Positions 34,290 through 44,600 of a stretch of DNA of 64,000 bases are shown piece by piece. The notes below the pieces were generated by a model. That model worked only from the letters and a program-made list of their open reading frames with translations, was not told the origin of the DNA and made no database searches. Where the stretch lies: contig NZ_BNJJ01000021.1 of the NCBI RefSeq assembly GCF_016587435.1, positions 1 to 64,000 of the forward strand, in the 5' to 3' direction. A program made the translations under genes and the position numbers. This DNA comes from Dictyobacter formicarum (GTDB lineage Bacteria; Chloroflexota; Ktedonobacteria; Ktedonobacterales; Ktedonobacteraceae). The first letter of the stretch is position 1; the number at the start of each line of letters is the position of its first letter.

Positions 34290-37103
34290 TTACCATTCCG
34301 TTGTATCCCAAAGGCTCTGCGCACTCGCCTGTGGCTGACTCTGTGCATGCAGATTGACCTCAGACCAGGCAGTAACCAGAGCGTTGTAGATCTGAGCCTG
34401 CGGCGCCCAACCTTTGCGCTCACAGACCGTATACAGCCGATAAGCCAGGTCGCGCGCGTACTCACCCTGCTCGCCAAACCGATGGAGTAGTTCGGCAGCC
34501 CCCTCCTCACCTCGGCTATCGAGTGCGTGGAGCAAATGCTGCATGGCCGCCCACGTGGTCAAACTCTTCTGCGTATCAGGGTTCCAGGGCGCAAGTTCCT
34601 CTGGCTTAAACAGGCGGACCTTGCCAGCTTTCGCCTCCAGAATACCCGCATCTATCAATGTCTGCACAGTAGTATTCTTAGCCTTCGAGAGCGTCTCCGC
34701 ACGCCCATACTCGCCCGCATTGAGCGCGTACTCCTCAAACCAGGCAATAGCCCAGCGCGTCTCGGGGTCGTATTCACCCTCCTGATGCGCCAGTACATCA
34801 TCGAGGACTGTGTTGATGAGTTGTAGGCCTGTACGCACACTGAGTGGGGTACCATCAGATTCAAGGACCTTGCTATAGCGCGAATAAATCGCCATACCAG
34901 GACCGATGCTGGCCTGCGCCAGGTCCACCGGCGCTATACCGCCATGTTGCAAGTTTCTCAGCGCTTCAGGCAATTCAGTGCGCAGCATGGTCAAGAACTG
35001 GCGGCGCGAGGCAATGGGAGCATCGGTCGCACGCGGGCGACAAACCAATACGATGGAGGAAGCCAAAGCATTTGCGCCTTGCCCTATACTGCGGTTAGCC
35101 ATCTCTGTACGCATAGGCCAAGTGCCAGTAATGGTGAAACCAGAGCGGATCAGGCCCTCTAGCATAGTTTCCCATCCGGTCGAGGCTATTACCTTCTTAT
35201 TGCCATTTCTTCCTGTTTGTGTTAGCTCTTCCTGATCTGCCTCTCCCTCGGCTTGTTTGAAAGCGTAGTAGACGGTCAACGGATATTCGGGATTGTGTAG
35301 GGCATGCATGCGCTCAAAGGCTTGCTCCAGGCCTCTCTCAAAGAATTCCTCAGCATCGTGTTTATTGCCTTTGAAACGGTAAGGTGTTGCAACGAGTTCC
35401 TGGGCTTTGGGTACAAGCATACTGCGAAATAGATTTGGATAGATGCTATGCAGTGAGCGACGTAGCCAAATATAGAAAAAGTCTGAGAGGTCAGCATAGC
35501 CGATGTTATCGTAGTAGGGCGGATCAGTAGAAATAAGTGGGTTATGTATGCCATTAGCGCTAGTAGTAGCATCTCTTTGTTTAGCTTCTCCCTGGAGAGA
35601 GCAAGGGAGAAGCTTGACAGTTTCTGCTATCCAATCTATTGCACCTAAAAAGTTACCTGTAGAATCGCTAAAAGGATTTGCTTCAGCAAAATCCCAGACC
35701 ATAGGAATGGCTTGGCGAGCAAAAGTATTACGAGTACTATCTCGACTCACATCCCAGGAACAAATAGTAGAATTTCTGTCAGCCAGTCTATCCACAGCAA
35801 GTGCCAGATATGTAACGACAGCATCAGCATAAAACTTTTGCTCATCCTCTTTGAGAAAAGTGGCTAGCCGAGCATCAGCCAATATCTTTTCTCTGACATC
35901 TTGAACAAGATCACTAAATGTAGTGAGAGCAACGAGTTGGCGTTGTGAGAAAAGATCACCAAATGAGCGTATTCCATAGTTTGGAGTCTTAAAATCTCGT
36001 GGATTATGTGGCAAATTAGCTTCAGGATGCCAGATAGGTTTCGCCCCTGTTGCCCTAGCAATGTGAGCGTCATTAGGAGCAAGATATGCACGCCCTTTAA
36101 ATCCATCGGCCACAATAGCCAAGAGCTGCTGACCTAAGTGCCCAGCTTGACCTGCGCTACGAATATGATTAAAAGGGACAGGGCTATTGCATGCAATGCA
36201 GGTACCACCCAAACGATTAACAGTTCCTTCGATCTCTGGGCCTTCTTTGTCTGTAGCAATCTCGAAATGAATAGAGAAAGGCTTTGTGCTTTTATCTATT
36301 TCTGGCTGAACCCATGCCTCTTTGCCTTTCTTTTTAGAAAGCCAGAAAGATCTAACCAATGGCATCTGTACTCTGCAAGAAGGGTTGGGGCAAGTAACAG
36401 TTCTAGCCCAGATCCACGCAATGACATTTGTCTCTTTGCCATCATATGCCTTGGGGAGAGAAACTTTGGGGTAGAGATAGCCGATGCGGCGCACGGCCTC
36501 GTCACGCATCCACTTGCCATAATAGCGGATATCCTCAGCCAGGCCCTGTGCACCTTTCCAGCTATGCTCAAGTAACGAACCATTGCTGACATCAGGATTG
36601 ATAGGGGGCCTATTAGAAAATTTTGGCGGAATTTCAATTAAAGCCTTATTAAGCAATACAGCAACCGGATTCAGGTCGCTGGCATGTGCTTCTAGACCCA
36701 AGCGCTGTGCCTCTAGAGGGATGGAACCTCCTCCGGCAAAGGGATCGAGCACAGGTGGAGGATTACCTCCAGTCGCCACCAGGATCTCCTTACGTACTTT
36801 ATGCATAGTCTCTTCTTTATTCGCATTGTCCCAGTTGACCATCTCCTCAATGAGTGAGAAGAGACGTTTGCGCTCGACCTCTTGTGCCTCCTCACCAGGG
36901 AAACGCTCGGGATGCTCAGAGGGGTCATCAATCAGTGAGGCGAAGAGCACGGCACGGCAGGTCGCCAGAGGGCGGCGCGCCCACCAGAGGTGCAGCGTTG
37001 AAGGGTGACCGTGGCGAATCGATTTTTCGCGCGCAGACTGGAAGTTGATCACATCCAAGGGAAGGGCAACTTCAATTAATTTTTTACGGTAAGAGCTGCT
37101 CAT
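34290..37103 (-). CDS. DUF1156-type adenine-specific DNA methyltransferase
   Basis: A 937-aa N6-adenine methylase (COG1743). The N-terminus (EVALPLDVINFQSAREKSIRHGHPSTLHLWWARRPL in shortened form: RHGHPS and WWARRPL) is the DUF1156 hallmark. AdoMet-binding motif I is VLDPFAGGGSIPLEAQRLG near residue 118, and catalytic motif IV is STDPPYYDNIGY near residue 525. Two CxxC pairs (CPNPSC, CIAC) may hold zinc. It probably modifies host DNA so that its operon partners spare self. Its ATG at 37103 overlaps the stop of the upstream helicase gene by 4 bp, and DUF499 follows after 46 bp. Confidence 0.9.
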   Translation of the reverse strand: MSSSYRKKLIEVALPLDVINFQSAREKSIRHGHPSTLHLWWARRPLATCRAVLFASLIDDPSEHPERFPGEEAQEVERKRLFSLIEEMVNWDNANKEETMHKVRKEILVATGGNPPPVLDPFAGGGSIPLEAQRLGLEAHASDLNPVAVLLNKALIEIPPKFSNRPPINPDVSNGSLLEHSWKGAQGLAEDIRYYGKWMRDEAVRRIGYLYPKVSLPKAYDGKETNVIAWIWARTVTCPNPSCRVQMPLVRSFWLSKKKGKEAWVQPEIDKSTKPFSIHFEIATDKEGPEIEGTVNRLGGTCIACNSPVPFNHIRSAGQAGHLGQQLLAIVADGFKGRAYLAPNDAHIARATGAKPIWHPEANLPHNPRDFKTPNYGIRSFGDLFSQRQLVALTTFSDLVQDVREKILADARLATFLKEDEQKFYADAVVTYLALAVDRLADRNSTICSWDVSRDSTRNTFARQAIPMVWDFAEANPFSDSTGNFLGAIDWIAETVKLLPCSLQGEAKQRDATTSANGIHNPLISTDPPYYDNIGYADLSDFFYIWLRRSLHSIYPNLFRSMLVPKAQELVATPYRFKGNKHDAEEFFERGLEQAFERMHALHNPEYPLTVYYAFKQAEGEADQEELTQTGRNGNKKVIASTGWETMLEGLIRSGFTITGTWPMRTEMANRSIGQGANALASSIVLVCRPRATDAPIASRRQFLTMLRTELPEALRNLQHGGIAPVDLAQASIGPGMAIYSRYSKVLESDGTPLSVRTGLQLINTVLDDVLAHQEGEYDPETRWAIAWFEEYALNAGEYGRAETLSKAKNTTVQTLIDAGILEAKAGKVRLFKPEELAPWNPDTQKSLTTWAAMQHLLHALDSRGEEGAAELLHRFGEQGEYARDLAYRLYTVCERKGWAPQAQIYNALVTAWSEVNLHAQSQPQASAQSLWDTTEW

Positions 37104-40100
37104 TCAGGAATAACTCCTTTGTTGAGTAAACCGGACAGGTCGTAGTTAACGCTGGTGGCGTTAAAGTCTGGCTCGGAGTGAAAAGGTCGAGTAATGTAGT
37201 AAGAAGTAGTCTGCTCGCCGTCGACGATGACGACGGCCAGGATGAAATCTTCTGGCTTATTGAGGCCGGTCATAATCTCATTGCGTGTAATGGTCACGGT
37301 CGTAGCGCCCTTGGCCCGTCCCTTGACCTCAATGAAACGCAACCGACCCGAGTTGGGTATGCTGGATTCGATGTCATAGCCGCATTTGTCGGCGCTAACA
37401 TCGCGCGATATATATCCCAGGCGACGTTCCGCGTCCATAACGGCCTGCATTGCTAGTTGCTCCACGCGCTCAGTTTCGTGCGCATGAAGCAACTCCTGTT
37501 CCTCTGGCTGGAGGCCACGCAACGTATTAAGTAACCCAAGAGGAACGACAAGCAACCCACCAATGACATTGGGAGGCAGAGGTGAAAGTCTTCGTTCCTG
37601 CTGAAGCTCTTGCAAACGCTTTTCCAGGCGATTGGAAAGTTCCTCGGCAGTTTGACGCGCCTTTTGCGAATTGAGGTGCGTATTTGTTTTTCCTGCAGCC
37701 TCTTTCAGCCGTAGCTCCACTGAGCGATTGCTCCAGTAACTGATCTCTTTAACCAGGCGCTCACGCACCGCGGCCTCGGTCTTATCGATCTGTTCCTCAC
37801 GACGCTCTTTAACCTCTTCAAGGTGACGAGGCACAAGATGACCAATAGCATAGGTGCGCGCCTGCTCCTCTAGAGAACTGTTCAACCAGGAAGCCTGACG
37901 GAGCTGAGTGATGAACTCACGTTCCTCATCTTTAGGAGGCCTATAATCCAGGAAAGGTGCATAGCCGGCGGGAGTGATCTCCCCTCGCTCATTGAGTTCC
38001 ACAAACTGAAGTTGGCGCGAGACCGGATGGCGCTGACCATTGGCATCAATGCGTGCATCTTGAATCGTGTGTTCAAGGTAGAAGAGCACACGTGTTGTTT
38101 CACCCATATCCTTCTGATCAACCAGGACCGTACCCTGTTTTAAGAGATCCTGGTACTGTTGCAGAACTACATCGATAGTGGCATCTAACAAGGGATGCCC
38201 CGGAGCAATGAGCGATGCATGTGGTTTACCTGGTACGTGTATCAGCTCTTTTTCAAACACAACCCGCTCATAGTGGCGCAAAATCGTGGCACGTCGCTCA
38301 TTCAGCAAGCGGCTGTTACGCAGCACTTGTGGCACATACGTAATCTCATAACGTTGATTTTCACGCTTGTAATATTTGCCTCCTAAGCGCTTGAGGGCAT
38401 CGATGAAGAAAGAGTTGATAAAGTGTGGTTGGAGGCGGCGAGCAGCTGCTCGCTCCATCTCAGCGCGAATTTGGTGCACTCTCGCCACATCCATCACTTC
38501 GCGTGCCAGCGCCTCCTCCTCTAGCAGAGTCTGGAGATGCTGACGATCCAGAGCGTTATCGACCGCCTGGTGCAGGCGCGCACGCACATCCGGACGATCT
38601 CCATAGCGAATAGCCTCTACCATCAGGTCGCGCAAGGGTCGCTGGTCAAAAAGCACTTTACCTAGAACATCAAAAATCTGGCCACCCAGAGCCTCCCGTT
38701 CCTCCTCAAGCTTATTGAGCAATGTCTGAAAAACTTCACCTTCCCGTGTCTGGGCTGCGACAAGATTCCAGAGATGACACACCTCAGTCTGTCCTATGCG
38801 ATGGATACGCCCGAAGCGCTGTTCCAAGCGGTTAGGATTCCAGGGTAGATCATAATTGACCATCAAGTGAGCTCGTTGCAGATTAATACCCTCACCAGCA
38901 GCATCAGTCGCTATGAGCACACTGACATCTTTATCCTGGGTAAAAGCTTGCTGAACCCGAGAGCGCTCTTCGCGTTTCATCCCTCCGTGAATCGTGACCA
39001 CTGCACCTTCGTGTCCGAGCATTGTGCTGATACGTTCGGTAAGGTAATTAAGGGTATCCCGATGCTCAGTGAAAATGACCAATTTCAGTCGATGATGCTG
39101 CGCATCAAACATCTCAGCGTTATTTTGCAGCAGGCTCGCCAGCTCCTCCCATTTGCGGTCCAGACCGCTTCGGCGCACCCTCAGAGCCAGGCTTTCAAGG
39201 CGTTTGAGGATGTTGATCTCGGCCTGGAGTTCAGCAATGGTGCGAGCCGCCGAGGCTTGATCAACCACACTGTCTTCGGTTGCTTCCAGCTCTGCAACGG
39301 GCATATCATCCAGATCATCCAGTTCTTCTTCGGTTAGCAAAGGCAGATTATGCGCGAAGGCTATATTTGCATGATCATCGTGTTTAGACTGACGTTCCTC
39401 ACGCAAACGCTGCTCCAGGCGCTCGCGACGGCGCCTGAGCGATTGATAAATCGCCTCCGGAGAAGAGGCAAGGCGGCGCTGCAACGTCGTCAAGGCGAAG
39501 CCTACAGTTCCCTTGCGTCCATTATTTCCCAGAGCATCGGCACGATTAAACTCGCGGCGTACATAGTCCGTCACCTCTTGATAAAGCTCTTCTTCAATAT
39601 CGGAGAGTTGATAATTGAGGGTATATGCCAGGCGCTCAGGAAAAAGTGGCGTTGCATCGAACTTATAGAGCTGCTCCTTGACCAGGTGCCGCATCAAATC
39701 AGAAACATCTACTTTGTGCACCCCAGTGCGGAAACGACCCTCAAAACGATCCTCATCAAGAAGGCGCAAAAATAACTGAAAATCCTCTTCTTTTCCATTG
39801 TGTGGAGTTGCCGTTAACAGCACAAAGTGACGTGCAATCTTGCCCAGTAACTGGCCCAGTTGATAGCGCTTTGTGTACTTGATCTCGCCACCAAAGAAAG
39901 TCGCAGACATCTTATGTGCTTCATCTACCACCACCAGATCCCACTCAGTTTGCTGAAGTATGTGCTGCACACGTTCATCGCGAGAGAGCTTATCCAGGCG
40001 CGCGATACAGAGAGGTATGTCTGTAAAAACATTACCTGTTGACGAAGCCTCGATACGATCATTAGTCAGAGTGTCGAAGACAAGATGAAATTTATCACAA

Positions 40101-40609
40101 AGTTCGTCCTGCCACTGCTCCACCAGATTGCCCGGAGCAACAATCAGACAACGATGCAGGTCACCGCGGATCATTAGCTCTTTAATAAGCAAACCCGTCA
40201 TAATGGTTTTGCCTGCACCCGGGTCGTCGGCTAACAGGTAGCGCAAAGGCTGCTTACGCAGCATCGCCTCATACACGGCTGTGATTTGATGGGGTAAGGG
40301 ATCAATTAATGAGGTGTGTACCGCCAGCAAAGGGTCAAACAAGTAAGCCAAATGGATACGATAGGCCTCAGAGACAAGCCGAAAGAGTGTGCCATCGGCA
40401 TCAAAGCTCCAAGGGAGTTGATCAGAGACAACTTCCAGAGCCTGAGCACTCTCAGCATAAATAAGTTCACTGCCTAATTGTCCACTAGCATCCTTATAAG
40501 CAACCTCTGCTCCAATGGAACCATGAAAGACAACATTGATGATGGTAACAATTTTGCCAGGAAGTAAACCTTTTATGAGCATTCCTGCTCGAATTTCATG
40601 AAGCAGCAT
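37100..40609 (-). CDS. SNF2-family helicase with C-terminal DUF3883 nuclease-like domain
   Basis: About 1169 aa from the ATG at 40609 (MLLHEIRAGMLIKGLLPG). The upstream 61 codons to 40792 are hydrophobic and not family-like, so I exclude them. An ATG at 40582 with AGGA adjacent is an alternative. Motif I is ADDPGAGKTIMTGLLI, motif II VVDEAHKM, and motif VI RFGRIHRIGQTEV, all typical of an active SNF2/Rad54-like translocase. The last 120 residues match DUF3883: GYDIES, then RFIEVKGR (ExK), a PD-(D/E)XK-like fold. It leads the methylase-DUF499 operon. Presumed role: DNA-translocating restriction or sensing component. It resembles DrmD of class 1 DISARM in type, but drmA, drmB and drmC are absent. 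Confidence 0.88.
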   Translation of the reverse strand: MLLHEIRAGMLIKGLLPGKIVTIINVVFHGSIGAEVAYKDASGQLGSELIYAESAQALEVVSDQLPWSFDADGTLFRLVSEAYRIHLAYLFDPLLAVHTSLIDPLPHQITAVYEAMLRKQPLRYLLADDPGAGKTIMTGLLIKELMIRGDLHRCLIVAPGNLVEQWQDELCDKFHLVFDTLTNDRIEASSTGNVFTDIPLCIARLDKLSRDERVQHILQQTEWDLVVVDEAHKMSATFFGGEIKYTKRYQLGQLLGKIARHFVLLTATPHNGKEEDFQLFLRLLDEDRFEGRFRTGVHKVDVSDLMRHLVKEQLYKFDATPLFPERLAYTLNYQLSDIEEELYQEVTDYVRREFNRADALGNNGRKGTVGFALTTLQRRLASSPEAIYQSLRRRRERLEQRLREERQSKHDDHANIAFAHNLPLLTEEELDDLDDMPVAELEATEDSVVDQASAARTIAELQAEINILKRLESLALRVRRSGLDRKWEELASLLQNNAEMFDAQHHRLKLVIFTEHRDTLNYLTERISTMLGHEGAVVTIHGGMKREERSRVQQAFTQDKDVSVLIATDAAGEGINLQRAHLMVNYDLPWNPNRLEQRFGRIHRIGQTEVCHLWNLVAAQTREGEVFQTLLNKLEEEREALGGQIFDVLGKVLFDQRPLRDLMVEAIRYGDRPDVRARLHQAVDNALDRQHLQTLLEEEALAREVMDVARVHQIRAEMERAAARRLQPHFINSFFIDALKRLGGKYYKRENQRYEITYVPQVLRNSRLLNERRATILRHYERVVFEKELIHVPGKPHASLIAPGHPLLDATIDVVLQQYQDLLKQGTVLVDQKDMGETTRVLFYLEHTIQDARIDANGQRHPVSRQLQFVELNERGEITPAGYAPFLDYRPPKDEEREFITQLRQASWLNSSLEEQARTYAIGHLVPRHLEEVKERREEQIDKTEAAVRERLVKEISYWSNRSVELRLKEAAGKTNTHLNSQKARQTAEELSNRLEKRLQELQQERRLSPLPPNVIGGLLVVPLGLLNTLRGLQPEEQELLHAHETERVEQLAMQAVMDAERRLGYISRDVSADKCGYDIESSIPNSGRLRFIEVKGRAKGATTVTITRNEIMTGLNKPEDFILAVVIVDGEQTTSYYITRPFHSEPDFNATSVNYDLSGLLNKGVIPE

Positions 40610-41071
40610 AGGGATTATCGTCTTTCTAAAAGAAAAAAGGAAGATATTTGCAAAATAACATATTAAATTTGCATGTGTCAATACATAAGAAAAGTAAATA
40701 AACTGCGCCATAATACACAGTGAATATGTTTTATAAATAATGACAATCAAGTATTGTGTAAAAACAGTCAACGTGATGGTGGTGATTGGCATTTTTGGTA
40801 ATGCAGCATTGGTATCTCAACCATATGAGCTTAAAAGAAGCTTGAATACAATAGCCGATTATAAGAGTTAGGATTCTAGCTCGCTTTTTTGAAAAAGCGG
40901 GCTCAACTTAGAAGCGTGTTGTGGTTTGGCAGATAATCTAGCTCTGACACAGTTTTGAGGATAAAGTCAGCAATACAGGCCTCATACGACATGGTGAAAG
41001 CAGCATAGGAATGAGCTACCAATCCTGACAGCTCATTCCTATGCTGCACTACAACACAATAGTTGTGTATT
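40610..41071. other. Intergenic region with two hairpins
   Basis: The region between the lipoprotein gene and the helicase operon. It holds an 18-bp perfect inverted repeat (41000-41017 with 41030-41047, 12-nt loop) 25 bp after the lipoprotein stop, probably its terminator. It also holds a 12-bp near-perfect hairpin at 40878-40903 with T/A-rich arms. The AT-rich stretch 40620-40790 probably carries the defence-operon promoter; I cannot single out boxes. Confidence 0.6.
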
Positions 41072-42118
41072 CTATGGCTGGCAGTGGGTGGAAAGGATAT
41101 AGGCAGATTTTGCTGTCGAATTTGCTTGAGCAAGGTAGGTATTCCCGGCGCCTCGTGCGTTATTCCAGTTTTTTGCTGCGTTATCAAGAATGGTTTGTGC
41201 GCCCTGAATGAATGAATCAACATCAGATTGGGTATATAGAGGTTTTGGGTCTTTATAGCTGTTATTCTTTACTGCTTGCTGGAGTTGAACCCAATCATTC
41301 TTTATAGTATTTTTGTCATCTTGCACCGCCTTGCTCTCTTTTTCATACTGAGCTTTATCAGAGCGCGTAGTATTGACATCTGTCTGCATCTGGCTTATGC
41401 CTACCTGAACCTGGGCATAATCTACCTGTACTTGCCCAGCGCCTACTCCAGTACAGCTTGTATTCGCATCTGTTTGCTCTTGCTGATAATCTTGTTGAAT
41501 AGTCTGGTTATCTTGGGAGAGTGCTTGAAGATCAGAATCGAAAGAAATGGATTTCAAGGTCGCTTCATCGCCGGAGAGAGTTCCAATGTCAGTATTCATC
41601 GTATTATTGGCCTGTGTGACTGCCGTTTGCTCACGATATTTTTCATCTGCTTTTTGAGCCAGCTTCTTGAGGTTGCTTATCGCTTGATTATACTGGTTGA
41701 TGGACGCGCCTTTATAGACAAAACTTTTTATACTGCCGTCCGACTCTGAAAGATTGAGAGTAATAGTTGACTCTGAGAATGTTCCAGTGAGCGTCCCTGA
41801 TATATTGCTAATAGGTGCATTGATATCAGTAATCGTGAGGCTGATGCTATTGCCATTGTGAACGCCAGTAAAGGTCACTTTCCCAGTGGAAACACTGGGG
41901 TTGTCAACCGATGGAAGAACGGCTTCCTGTATGTTTCCAACCCACTGTCCGTTATGCTCTGTGTATTGGATATAGGAGGCGAAATTGCCGTTTGGTGACT
42001 GCGATGTGGAGAGATATCCTTCTGGAGGTAAGGCAGGAGATGATGGGCCTTGATTCCCGCAGGCACTTAGCAAAAAAAAACATAGAATGAGTAAAGCCTT
42101 ATATTGCAATTTAGGCAT
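41072..42118 (-). CDS. Lipoprotein with coiled-coil region
   Basis: A 348-aa secreted lipoprotein: signal LLILCFFLLSACGNQ with lipobox LSAC, so Cys20 would be lipidated and membrane-anchored outside the cell. Residues about 25-140 look like a beta-rich domain (VGNIQEAVLPSVDNP, SGTLTGTFSESTITLNL). Residues 145-300 are polar, Gln/Asn/Asp-rich helices (QALSQDNQTIQQDYQQEQ) likely forming a coiled coil. No enzyme motif is seen. The start MPKLQYK is followed by a positive n-region and a good hydrophobic core. Confidence 0.8.
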   Translation of the reverse strand: MPKLQYKALLILCFFLLSACGNQGPSSPALPPEGYLSTSQSPNGNFASYIQYTEHNGQWVGNIQEAVLPSVDNPSVSTGKVTFTGVHNGNSISLTITDINAPISNISGTLTGTFSESTITLNLSESDGSIKSFVYKGASINQYNQAISNLKKLAQKADEKYREQTAVTQANNTMNTDIGTLSGDEATLKSISFDSDLQALSQDNQTIQQDYQQEQTDANTSCTGVGAGQVQVDYAQVQVGISQMQTDVNTTRSDKAQYEKESKAVQDDKNTIKNDWVQLQQAVKNNSYKDPKPLYTQSDVDSFIQGAQTILDNAAKNWNNARGAGNTYLAQANSTAKSAYILSTHCQP

Positions 42119-42315
42119 AGAATGAGACTTTCTTTAAAAAAATTAACTGATAAAAAAATTATTTTAATAAAAAAAATTATTTGATAAAAATTTTGACTGA
42201 TCTTAAATATATTATCAGTTTTTCTAAGAAATTGCAAGAATAGACACATCATCCTATTTGGCCTGTTAGATCTTTCATACTCTAATTGAAGTAAAAATGG
42301 AGAAGGGAACCATAA

Positions 42316-42636
42316 ATGGCTGCTGAAGCATGCACTTTATACTCAGATATCAACACTCAGGCACCAACTGCACATCCCACACAGTTCCCAACGCACGCGC
42401 CCGCGCCTCAGAGTCCCCCATTGTATCCACGAGCGAAGCATGGCCCAGCAGTACTCGGCGTATCAGTAAGTAATTTCTTTGGAAAATATGGCGATTACAG
42501 CATCCCAGGGGATCACGACTACACCTGGAATATATATGGCAAAGATGGCAATCCCTACGAAGAGATCGGTGCAATTATACACACTGATGGAACTGTGTAC
42601 CGTGTTGATGTCGTCAATTCATCTCAGACAAATTAG
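42316..42636 (+). CDS. Small hypothetical protein with Pro-rich N-terminus
   Basis: A 106-aa protein, unrecognised. Residues 10-45 are Pro/Thr/His-rich and probably disordered (PTAHPTQFPTHAPAPQ). The rest (VSNFFGKYGDYSIPGDHDYTWNIYG ... GTVYRVDVVN) looks like a compact beta domain. No signal or membrane segment. GAAGGGA lies about 8 nt before the ATG. A hairpin, 8-bp stem at 42655-42662 with 42668-42675, follows 19 bp after the stop and is a plausible terminator. Confidence 0.6.
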   Translation: MAAEACTLYSDINTQAPTAHPTQFPTHAPAPQSPPLYPRAKHGPAVLGVSVSNFFGKYGDYSIPGDHDYTWNIYGKDGNPYEEIGAIIHTDGTVYRVDVVNSSQTN

Positions 42637-42892
42637 AGTTTATCACAATCCATACAAGAATGTAGCGCATTCTTGCCAAAGGGTCGAGTCTTAAGGAGCA
42701 AGTAAGTGACCAAATAGCACTTTATAGCTCACCCGCTGGTAACATCCATATGGAGAATCAGAATATAGAAGGTGATTGCTTCCTCCAATTCGCAAACACC
42801 ATTGGCACCCTAATTAAGTGTTCAAATGATAGGCCAAAGACGTAGAGGTGAAGCGCAAGATCGAGAAAGCTGAACAGGGTCAGAGACGACAG

Positions 42893-42918
42893 GCAAGGAT
42901 GCATTAACACATCCTTGC
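42893..42918 (-). terminator. Hairpin downstream of the 42927 gene
   Basis: A perfect 9-bp stem (42893-42901 with 42910-42918) with an 8-nt loop begins nine bases after the minus-strand stop at 42927. It lacks a strong T-run. Confidence 0.55.
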
Positions 42919-42926
42919 ACCCGTAG

Positions 42927-43193
42927 TTATTTGCCCAGGAGATTAACAATCTCACGTGCAACGTTTGGCTTCACTAGATCAGCATGGAGGCGCTCGGCTC
43001 CTTGTCCGTGGAAGACAAGGTTAGTGCCACCACCCAAACCAAAGACCGAGGGGACACCCATACTGCTATCAACACCTGTGAGGGCAGAACGAGCCAGAGT
43101 TTGTTGTCGGAGTTGCCCAAGTTCAATTTTAATCTGATTATCGGTAATAATCAATGTGCCTTGTTTGCATCTTGTACGAATAAGATCTGCCAT
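42927..43193 (-). CDS. Small hypothetical protein, 88 aa
   Basis: Unrecognised. It begins MADLIRTRCKQGTLIITDNQIKIEL, a beta-hairpin-like start resembling small PH-type or tail-associated domains. It ends with VAREIVNLLGK. The middle has LGGGTNLVFHGQGAERL. A good AAAGGATTAAGT precedes the ATG at 43193. No neighbour on the same strand suggests an operon. Function unknown. Confidence 0.6.
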   Translation of the reverse strand: MADLIRTRCKQGTLIITDNQIKIELGQLRQQTLARSALTGVDSSMGVPSVFGLGGGTNLVFHGQGAERLHADLVKPNVAREIVNLLGK

Positions 43194-43433
43194 ACTTAAT
43201 CCTTTCTCAAAACATGATAAAACGCAACATTTACTACTTAATATATATCACACATATGAAACCATTGATATAAGAGGCATCAATTGTTGGTAAAACATCT
43301 AACGAGCAATTACTTCGTTACAACGAGAAGTTACCTTGCCCTAAACAGATGATATTCTATAGAGAGAAGAAGCACATAATTCGAGAATCCATATAGTTCA
43401 ATAAGATTCATTCCAGTGCGAAAGAGGGAAGGC

Positions 43434-44588
43434 ATGGTAGTTGAGAAATATGATGTTGCTATTGTTGGTGCAGGGATTGTAGGCTGTGCAACTGCATACT
43501 ACCTAACCAAGGCAGGGATAAAAGTAGCGCTCCTTGACAAGGGTTCTGTGGCAGAAGAAGCCTCGCGTGCTGCTGCTGGCATGCTGGCGCCCCTGGGAGA
43601 TGAAAATACTGATCCCACGCAGCCACTTGAGCGGTTCTATCTTACAGCATTACAATTCCACGAGCATGTAGAGCAAGAAATACAACAATTTTCGGACACC
43701 CATATTGGATATTCACACACTCCGACACTGCGCCTGGCCTTTGATGATGAGACAACCGTGAAATGGCAGAAAATAATGAATATCTATAAACATGTACTGC
43801 CAGGCCTTCAGTGGTTGGATCGTGAAGAGGCATTACAAGCAGAGCCGCTCCTATCAGACCAGATACGAGGAGCTCTTATTTCGCCACAGGAACACAACGT
43901 CCAGGCGCCAAAACTAACACAAGCCTATGCGCAAGCTGTAAGCAGACATGGCACTCGTATCTTTGAGGGAAGAAATGTTGGAAAATTGGTCGTGAGTGAA
44001 AATAAGGTTGTAGGCATAGAAACAAACCAGGGGCCTATAGCAACCGAATCTGTAGTTCTTGCTGCAGGAGCATGGACGACAGCATGGCATTCTCAGCCAT
44101 CTCAAGCTCCGGTTTTTCCGGTGAAAGGGCAGATGATAGCTCTAAGCCCCTTAGCACATCAACATCTGCGCCACACTATTTATTATTCTGGGATGGGCTG
44201 CATCGTTCCCAAGGCCGATGGCTCAATTTGTGTAGGGTCAACCTCGGAAACTGGCATATTCGATAAATCGGTCACAGTAGAAGGGATCACGAGGCTCACG
44301 GAAACGGTTCAGAAACTCACTCCTTCTTTGGGATCTGCACGCTTTGAGCGCGCCTGGGCAGGCATACGCCCTGGTTCACGCGATGATGTACCTCTTATTG
44401 GGCCAAGTAAGAGCATCAATGGACTATGGATAGCCAGCGGTTTGTACAGAGATGGTATCTTACTTGGACCGTTAGTTGGGCACCTCATAGCTGAACAGTT
44501 ACAGCAGCACGTAACTCCTTTTGACCTGGATCTGAGCATCTTTGATCCCGATCGTTTTGGAGAATGGCGAGGTTCCGTAGCAGACTAA
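43434..44588 (+). CDS. thiO: Glycine oxidase ThiO-like FAD enzyme
   Basis: A DAO-family flavoenzyme, 384 aa, that oxidises glycine to the imine used for the thiazole of thiamine. The FAD-binding Rossmann motif DVAIVGAGIVGCATAYYL is at the N-terminus. The ThiO-like AGMLAPLGD motif and the C-terminal RPGSRDDVPLIGP ... GLYRDGILLGP are present, matching the glycine oxidase pattern. No other thi gene lies nearby, so a general amino-acid oxidase role is possible. The ATG at 43434 has AGGGAAGG just upstream and is preferred to a GTG at 43416. It converges with the XRE-TPR gene. Confidence 0.87.
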   Translation: MVVEKYDVAIVGAGIVGCATAYYLTKAGIKVALLDKGSVAEEASRAAAGMLAPLGDENTDPTQPLERFYLTALQFHEHVEQEIQQFSDTHIGYSHTPTLRLAFDDETTVKWQKIMNIYKHVLPGLQWLDREEALQAEPLLSDQIRGALISPQEHNVQAPKLTQAYAQAVSRHGTRIFEGRNVGKLVVSENKVVGIETNQGPIATESVVLAAGAWTTAWHSQPSQAPVFPVKGQMIALSPLAHQHLRHTIYYSGMGCIVPKADGSICVGSTSETGIFDKSVTVEGITRLTETVQKLTPSLGSARFERAWAGIRPGSRDDVPLIGPSKSINGLWIASGLYRDGILLGPLVGHLIAEQLQQHVTPFDLDLSIFDPDRFGEWRGSVAD

Positions 44589-44600
44589 AAGGCGTTCTTG

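Noticed and set aside
40903..41223. 106-codon minus-strand frame overlapping the end of the lipoprotein gene
   Set aside because: It conflicts with the better supported lipoprotein gene and contains the hairpin sequences.
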